This document shows, piece after piece, positions 4,607 to 8,019 of a DNA stretch of 8,019 nucleotides (within the stretch, counting starts at the first letter, position 1; every line of letters begins with the position of its first letter). The DNA comes from Halobacteriales archaeon SW_9_67_25 (GTDB taxonomy: Archaea > Halobacteriota > Halobacteria > Halobacteriales > Haloarculaceae): NCBI GenBank assembly GCA_003022745.1, contig PXSU01000078.1, positions 1 to 8,019 on the forward strand, in the 5' to 3' direction. Below the pieces are notes generated by a model. That model was not told where the DNA came from and searched no databases. It worked only from the letters and a program-made list of their open reading frames with translations. The translations under genes and the position numbers were made by a program.

Positions 4607-7149
4607 GACTCGACCGCATCGCGCTGGAGAACTTCAAGTGTTACGCGGACGCGGACCTCCCGCTGGACCGGGGTGTGACGGTCATCCACGGTCTCAACGG
4701 CAGCGGCAAGTCCTCGCTGCTCGAGGCGTCCTTCTTCGCGCTCTACGGTGCGAAAGCAATCGACCAGACACTGGACGAAATCGTCACTATCGGCGCCGAG
4801 GGGGCCGTCGTGGAGCTGTGGTTCACACACGCTGGCGAGGCCTACCACGTCGAACGCCGGGTCAGTGTCCGCGAGGACCGTGCCGTGACGACGAAGTGTG
4901 TCCTCGAGGGCCCCGACAGCAGCTACGAGGGGGCACGGGCCGTCCGGCGGCGCGTCGGGGAGTTGCTCCGGATGGACCACGAGGCGTTCGTCAACTGCGC
5001 GTACGTCCGCCAGGGCGAGGTGAACAAGCTCATCGACGCCTCGCCCGGCGAACGCCAGGACATGCTCGATGAGTTGCTCCAGCTCGGCAAACTCGAGGAG
5101 TACCGCCAGCGTGCCAGCGATGCCCGCGTCGGGGTCGGGCGGGTGCGCGACGACAAGCAGGGTGCACTCTCGGAACTCGACGACCAGATCGCGGCGAAGG
5201 AAGACCGGGACCTCCACGGGCGCCTGAACGCCCTCCAGTCGGACCTCGCGGAGGTCGAATCCGAGACAGAGCGCTTCGAGGAGAACCGCACGCAGGCCGA
5301 GGAGACACTCGCCGACGCCAAGGCGGTCCTAGAGGAGTACGAGGAAAAGCAGACCGAACTGCAGGAACTCGAAGCGGACATCGAGGACCTGCGGGAGACG
5401 ATCCGGGCGACAGAGGGGGAACGCGAACGGCTGGCAGCGGAGACCGAGACGGCCAGGGAGCGACGGGAGGACGCGCGAGACAGGCGCGAGGACCTCCTCG
5501 CAGAGGTCGAACTCGCCGAGGCTGACCCGCAGGCTATCGAGGCGCGCCTGGAGGCCCTCGCCGCGGAGATCGAGTCGGTGACGGAGCGCATCCGGGAGCT
5601 GAGCGTCGAGAAGCAGGAACACGACAGCCGCGCGGACTCGCTCGCCGGGCAGGCCGACGACCTCGAATCGACCGCCGCCGAGAAGCACGAAACCGCCGAG
5701 GATCTCGAAACCGACATCGGAGAGGGGCGCGAGACGCTCGCGACCAGGCGCGAGGAACTCGCGGAACTCGACGCCGATATCGAAACACGCCGGGAGTCGT
5801 TCGCGGACAGTCCCGTCACCGTCGGTGAGGCGGGCGAGTACCGCGAGGAGGTCCCCGACGAACTCGCCGAACTGCGGGAGACGCGGGCCGAGACGGCCAC
5901 GGAACTGGAGAACGCACGCGACCGCCTCACCGAGGCACAGGAGTTACGCGAGGCCGGCAACTGTCCGGAGTGTGGCCAGCCAACCGAGGGCTCCCCGCAC
6001 GTCGAGGCACTCGACGAGCGAGAGGGGACCGTCGAGACGCTCGAATCGCGGCTCGCGGACCTCCGGGAGCGCGAGGAGACACTCGACGAGCGGCTCGAGG
6101 AGGCCGCCGACCTGGAGCGCGAGGCCGACCAGAAACGCGAGGCTGTCACGGAGGCCCGCGGAGACGCGGCCGAGTGCCAGGCGAAGATCGCGGCCGCAAA
6201 CCGGGAGAAAGCGGACCTAACCGAGCGCGTCGAACGGCTGGAGGCGCTGGCCGAGTGCGTCGAACGGATCGAGGACCTGACAGAGCAGATAGCGGATCAC
6301 CGGGAGAGACGCACAGAGAAGGCCGACCTGAACGACGAGCGCCGCGAGCGCCTCGCAGAGAAACGGGAGCGGCGTGGGGACCTGGCCGAGACCGTCGACG
6401 AGGAGCGTATCGAGGCCGCGCGCGAGGAAAAAGACCGGGCAGAAACCTACCTCGATCAGGTGCGAGAGAAGCTGTCGACCCTCGCAAATCGGAAAGAGCA
6501 GTTACAGAACGAAATCGGCGGCGTAAAGAAAGAGATCGAGAATCTGGAGGAGTTGCGAGAGCGCCGGGACGTCCTCGCCGACACGGTCACACGCCTGGAC
6601 TCGCTGTACGAGGAGACCGAACAGCTCGAAGAGATGTACGGCACGCTGCGCGCCCAACTCCGCCAGCGCAACGTCGAGAGCCTGGAACGAATGTTGAACG
6701 AGACCTTCGAGCTGGTCTACGAGAACGACTCCTACTCGCGGATCGAACTCGACGGCGACTACGAACTCACCGTCTACCAGAAGGACGGCGAGTCCCTCGA
6801 ACCGGAGCAGCTCTCGGGCGGCGAGCGGGCGCTTTTCAACTTGAGCCTGCGGTGTGCCATCTACCGGCTGCTCGCCGAGGGCATCGAGGGTGCCGCGCCG
6901 ATGCCGCCGCTGATCCTCGACGAGCCGACAGTGTTTCTCGATTCGGGCCACGTCTCGAAGCTCGTCGACCTCGTCGGCGCGATGCGGGACCTGGGCGTCG
7001 AACAGATCCTCGTGGTCAGCCACGACGAGGAACTGGTCGGCGCAGCGGACGACATCGTCCGTGTCCGGAAGGACGCCACGACGAACCGCTCGACCGTCGA
7101 GCGCGTGGGGTCGGCCGACGGGTCGCTGCTGGCAGAGGCCGACGTATAA
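4603..7149 (+). CDS. rad50: DNA double-strand-break repair ATPase Rad50
   Basis: Rad50 is the SMC-like ATPase that tethers DNA ends and controls Mre11. The 848 residues show every family motif: Walker A GLNGSGKS (30-37), Q-loop YVRQGEV (Gln137), zinc hook CPECGQP (Cys454 and Cys457), signature LSGGE (737-741), Walker B LILDEP (770-775), D-loop at about 779-781 and H-loop histidine 807 (VVSHDEE). Long Glu/Arg-rich coiled coils run at about 183-450 and 462-695. The second arm is some 30 residues shorter than the first, and the total is shorter than the roughly 890 residues I remember for haloarchaeal Rad50, so an in-frame loss in the second arm is possible. Two extra cysteines (525, 552) sit in that arm. 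The GTG start overlaps the mre11 stop as GTGA, indicating translational coupling. If mre11 is truly broken, rad50 may be poorly translated and lack its partner. Confidence 0.96.
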   Translation: MRLDRIALENFKCYADADLPLDRGVTVIHGLNGSGKSSLLEASFFALYGAKAIDQTLDEIVTIGAEGAVVELWFTHAGEAYHVERRVSVREDRAVTTKCVLEGPDSSYEGARAVRRRVGELLRMDHEAFVNCAYVRQGEVNKLIDASPGERQDMLDELLQLGKLEEYRQRASDARVGVGRVRDDKQGALSELDDQIAAKEDRDLHGRLNALQSDLAEVESETERFEENRTQAEETLADAKAVLEEYEEKQTELQELEADIEDLRETIRATEGERERLAAETETARERREDARDRREDLLAEVELAEADPQAIEARLEALAAEIESVTERIRELSVEKQEHDSRADSLAGQADDLESTAAEKHETAEDLETDIGEGRETLATRREELAELDADIETRRESFADSPVTVGEAGEYREEVPDELAELRETRAETATELENARDRLTEAQELREAGNCPECGQPTEGSPHVEALDEREGTVETLESRLADLREREETLDERLEEAADLEREADQKREAVTEARGDAAECQAKIAAANREKADLTERVERLEALAECVERIEDLTEQIADHRERRTEKADLNDERRERLAEKRERRGDLAETVDEERIEAAREEKDRAETYLDQVREKLSTLANRKEQLQNEIGGVKKEIENLEELRERRDVLADTVTRLDSLYEETEQLEEMYGTLRAQLRQRNVESLERMLNETFELVYENDSYSRIELDGDYELTVYQKDGESLEPEQLSGGERALFNLSLRCAIYRLLAEGIEGAAPMPPLILDEPTVFLDSGHVSKLVDLVGAMRDLGVEQILVVSHDEELVGAADDIVRVRKDATTNRSTVERVGSADGSLLAEADV

Positions 7150-7150
7150 C

Positions 7151-7184
7151 AAGCGGAAGTCCTTCAGGGCGGGGAGGATGTCAA
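7151..7184 (+). mobile_element. Remnant resembling the right end of an IS200/IS605 (TnpB-type) element, hairpin damaged
   Basis: Beginning two bases after the rad50 stop, the sequence reads GCGGAAGTCC, then TTCAGGGCGGGG, then AGGATGTCAA. From memory, IS200/IS605 elements end with a GC-rich hairpin followed by GAGGATGTCAA, and the transposase cleaves after TCAA. Here the right arm GGGCGGGG (7168-7174 and neighbours) and the TCAA end (7181-7184) are present, but the left arm that should pair with it (a CCCGCCC-like run after GTCC) is reduced to CC. No left end, TnpA or TnpB gene is present, because rad50 and the next gene flank it directly. It may be a solo end or a miniature derivative. Its end overlaps the stop codon of the minus-strand gene. 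The call rests on a remembered motif without a database search. Confidence 0.45.
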
Positions 7185-7531
7185 TCCTGTTCCTCACCCG
7201 GTTCCGGGTCCGCTGTTTCCGCCGACGGGTCCCCGAGCTCGGCCTTCGCGGTGCGGTACCGGTACAGCCCGAAGGCGAACGCGGCGGCCCCGCCGACGAG
7301 TAACTGGCCACCGAGCGCGTAGTTACGCTCGAAGACGACGAACATCACACCCAGCGACAGCGCCAGCAAAGCGACGTTGAACACGGCCACGAGCGCCCAG
7401 AACCGTCTTGCGAGAGGTCGGGCCCCTCGACGTCGGGCTCCCGGTACTGTTCGTTGACCGACTCGTGTTCGCGCCAGGAACCCGGTGACTCCTTCCGGTC
7501 CGGTGGGCTGCCCTCCGTCACGCCTGGCCAT
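7181..7531 (-). pseudogene. Two-helix haloarchaeal membrane protein, probably frameshifted in its N-terminal half
   Basis: From ATG 7529-7531 a 116-residue frame is open. Residues 43-67 (RFWALVAVFNVALL onward) and about 72-91 (ALGGQLLVGGAAAFAFGLYR) are clear membrane helices, followed by an acidic tail ending EPGEEQD. Residues 12-42 in this frame are arginine-rich (GARRRGARPLARR), unlike haloarchaeal proteins. The same bases in another minus-strand frame (about 7510-7405) give typical acidic text, PDRKESPGSWREHES then EPDVEGPDLSQD. The natural protein was probably an acidic cytoplasmic head joined to the two helices, with a frame break near 7403-7412 and perhaps a second near 7505-7520. The alternative is that the gene is intact as written with an unusual basic head. 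It resembles small haloarchaeal membrane proteins of unknown function. It converges on rad50; the gap holds the IS-like end. Confidence 0.5.
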
Positions 7532-7590
7532 TGCGTACCGACCACAAAAGCGGATTCGATTCGGGCGCGAGCCTCGCCCGGTCGCCTCTC

Positions 7591-7752
7591 TCAAACGGCC
7601 TCGTCCAGTCTGACCGTCACTCGCGACTGGACCCACGCGAGCGGGTTCTCGCTGTCGTAGAAGACGACCGCGTCGTCAGCCTCGTAAGTGCCGACTGCTC
7701 CGTCCATTCCGTCCACAGTACCCGGGTGCTCCCCGTCCGTCGTATCGGTCAT
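7591..7752 (-). CDS. Small acidic haloarchaeal protein, 53 aa, unknown function
   Basis: From ATG 7750-7752 the protein starts MTDTTDGEHPGTVDG and has a conserved-looking C-terminal part, VGTYEADDAVVFYDSENPLAW, followed by VTVRLDEAV. I recall many haloarchaeal proteins of 50-60 residues with the same YExDDxVVxYDxxNPLAWVQ pattern, annotated as a domain of unknown function; its role is not known to me. A GTG at 7771-7773 would add seven residues, but it sits only about 12 bases from the TATA-like box, whereas ATG 7752 is at a good distance, so I chose the ATG. It lies 59 bp upstream of the membrane-protein gene on the same strand and might be co-transcribed with it. Confidence 0.75.
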   Translation of the reverse strand: MTDTTDGEHPGTVDGMDGAVGTYEADDAVVFYDSENPLAWVQSRVTVRLDEAV

Positions 7753-7780
7753 CACGAAAGAGTGGTATGTCACTACATGG

Positions 7781-7790
7781 CAAATACTTT
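7781..7790 (-). promoter_or_regulatory. TATA box for the 53-aa gene
   Basis: AAAGTATTTG on the minus strand is centred about 33 bases before ATG 7752. Transcription should start around 7758-7760 and give a leader of only a few bases. It is AT-rich in a GC-rich setting and lies in the 120-bp divergent gap shared with the gene at 7873. Confidence 0.5.
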
Positions 7791-7837
7791 TCCATCGAGG
7801 TCAGTTTCGCGTCGAGATTCCGACGGCGGGGACCGGG

Positions 7838-7847
7838 AGGTTTTAGG
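7838..7847 (+). promoter_or_regulatory. TATA-like box for the gene starting at 7873
   Basis: AGGTTTTAGG, with the core TTTTAG at 7841-7846, is centred about 29 bases before ATG 7873, which fits a near-leaderless start. It is back to back with the promoter of the 53-aa gene in the same intergenic region. Confidence 0.45.
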
Positions 7848-7872
7848 ACGAGCGCGCGAAGAATCGGGACCA

Positions 7873-8019
7873 ATGGGACAGTTCGAACTCGGGGACTTCG
7901 GGGCCGACCGGGAGGAGGACGGGGACCGTCCGGTCGCCGAGGAAGCGCGCGCAGTAGCCGGGAACGGCGGCGACGACGCCGCCCGGGTGGACCCGAGCGA
8001 GCAGGTGTACGCGCCGGTC
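7873..8019 (+). CDS. N-terminal fragment of an unidentified acidic protein (3' end outside window)
   Basis: From ATG 7873-7875 the frame stays open for 49 residues to the end of the window. It begins MGQFELGDFGADREEDGDR and continues with an Asp/Glu/Ala/Gly-rich, probably disordered stretch (ARAVAGNGGDDAARV) before DPSEQVYAPV, which may be the approach to a folded domain. The acidity and the TATA-like box at leaderless distance support a real haloarchaeal gene. No catalytic motif or membrane segment is visible in this part, and I do not recognise the family. It is divergent from the 53-aa gene. Confidence 0.6.
   Translation, partial: MGQFELGDFGADREEDGDRPVAEEARAVAGNGGDDAARVDPSEQVYAPV

Noticed and set aside
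4923..6149. Long minus-strand frame of 408 codons opposite rad50
   Set aside because: It is almost entirely Ser, Arg and Ala, the antisense of Glu/Arg-rich coiled-coil codons, and shows no motif.
5970..7322. 450-codon plus-strand frame overlapping the rad50 3' half
   Set aside because: It is Arg/Gly-rich shadow sequence. The rad50 frame over the same bases carries the zinc hook, signature, Walker B and H-loop.
7753..7773. GTG start at 7773 for the 53-aa gene
   Set aside because: It would place the start about 12 bases from the TATA-like box, too close for transcription to include it. ATG 7752 fits better.
1..8019. CRISPR array, tRNA or rRNA gene, complete transposon, defence system
   Set aside because: I saw no regularly spaced repeats, cloverleaf, rRNA-like stretch or transposase frame on either strand. 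The only mobile-element trace is the short end-like sequence after rad50.

Overview
The window is about 8 kb of high-GC DNA from a halophilic archaeon (class Halobacteria). The evidence is strongly acidic predicted proteins, Asp/Glu-rich tails, AT-rich promoter boxes about 27 bases before start codons (leaderless transcription), and the gene set PAN, Mre11, Rad50. The order pan, small winged-helix gene, mre11, rad50 matches what I remember of Haloferax volcanii around panA, mre11 and rad50. I cannot place the genus; a Haloarcula-like relative is a guess.

Layout. 1-659 (+): the 3' part of a TrkA/RCK-type NAD-binding K+ channel or transport regulator. 710-985 (-): a small PadR-like winged-helix regulator, divergent from a 95-aa acidic protein of unknown function (1078-1365, +). 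1476-1613 (+): a 45-residue single-pass membrane protein. 1665-2876 (-): the proteasome-activating nucleotidase PAN. PAN shares a 180-bp upstream region with a divergent winged-helix regulator (3057-3323, +); that region holds an AT-rich block with nested inverted repeats, a probable operator. 3425-4606 (+): mre11, carrying two apparent internal deletions that break its frame. 4603-7149 (+): rad50, intact and overlapping mre11 by four bases. Directly after the rad50 stop lies a short sequence like the right end of an IS200/IS605 (TnpB-type) element. 7181-7531 (-): a two-helix membrane protein that also appears frameshifted. 7591-7752 (-): a 53-aa haloarchaeal protein. 7873-8019 (+): the start of an unidentified acidic protein.

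How the genes work together. Mre11 and Rad50 form the nuclease-ATPase complex that processes DNA double-strand breaks, and here they are one translationally coupled unit. PAN unfolds proteins for the 20S proteasome. The winged-helix gene between them probably regulates itself, its neighbours, or both.

The main oddity is a cluster of apparent small deletions: two in mre11, one or two in the membrane protein, and one in the hairpin of the IS-like end. Rad50 also has unequal coiled-coil arms. Either these genes are decaying, or GC-rich stretches were dropped during sequencing or assembly. The sequence alone cannot decide, but several lesions in 4 kb make an artefact a serious possibility. I found no CRISPR array, tRNA, rRNA or complete transposon.
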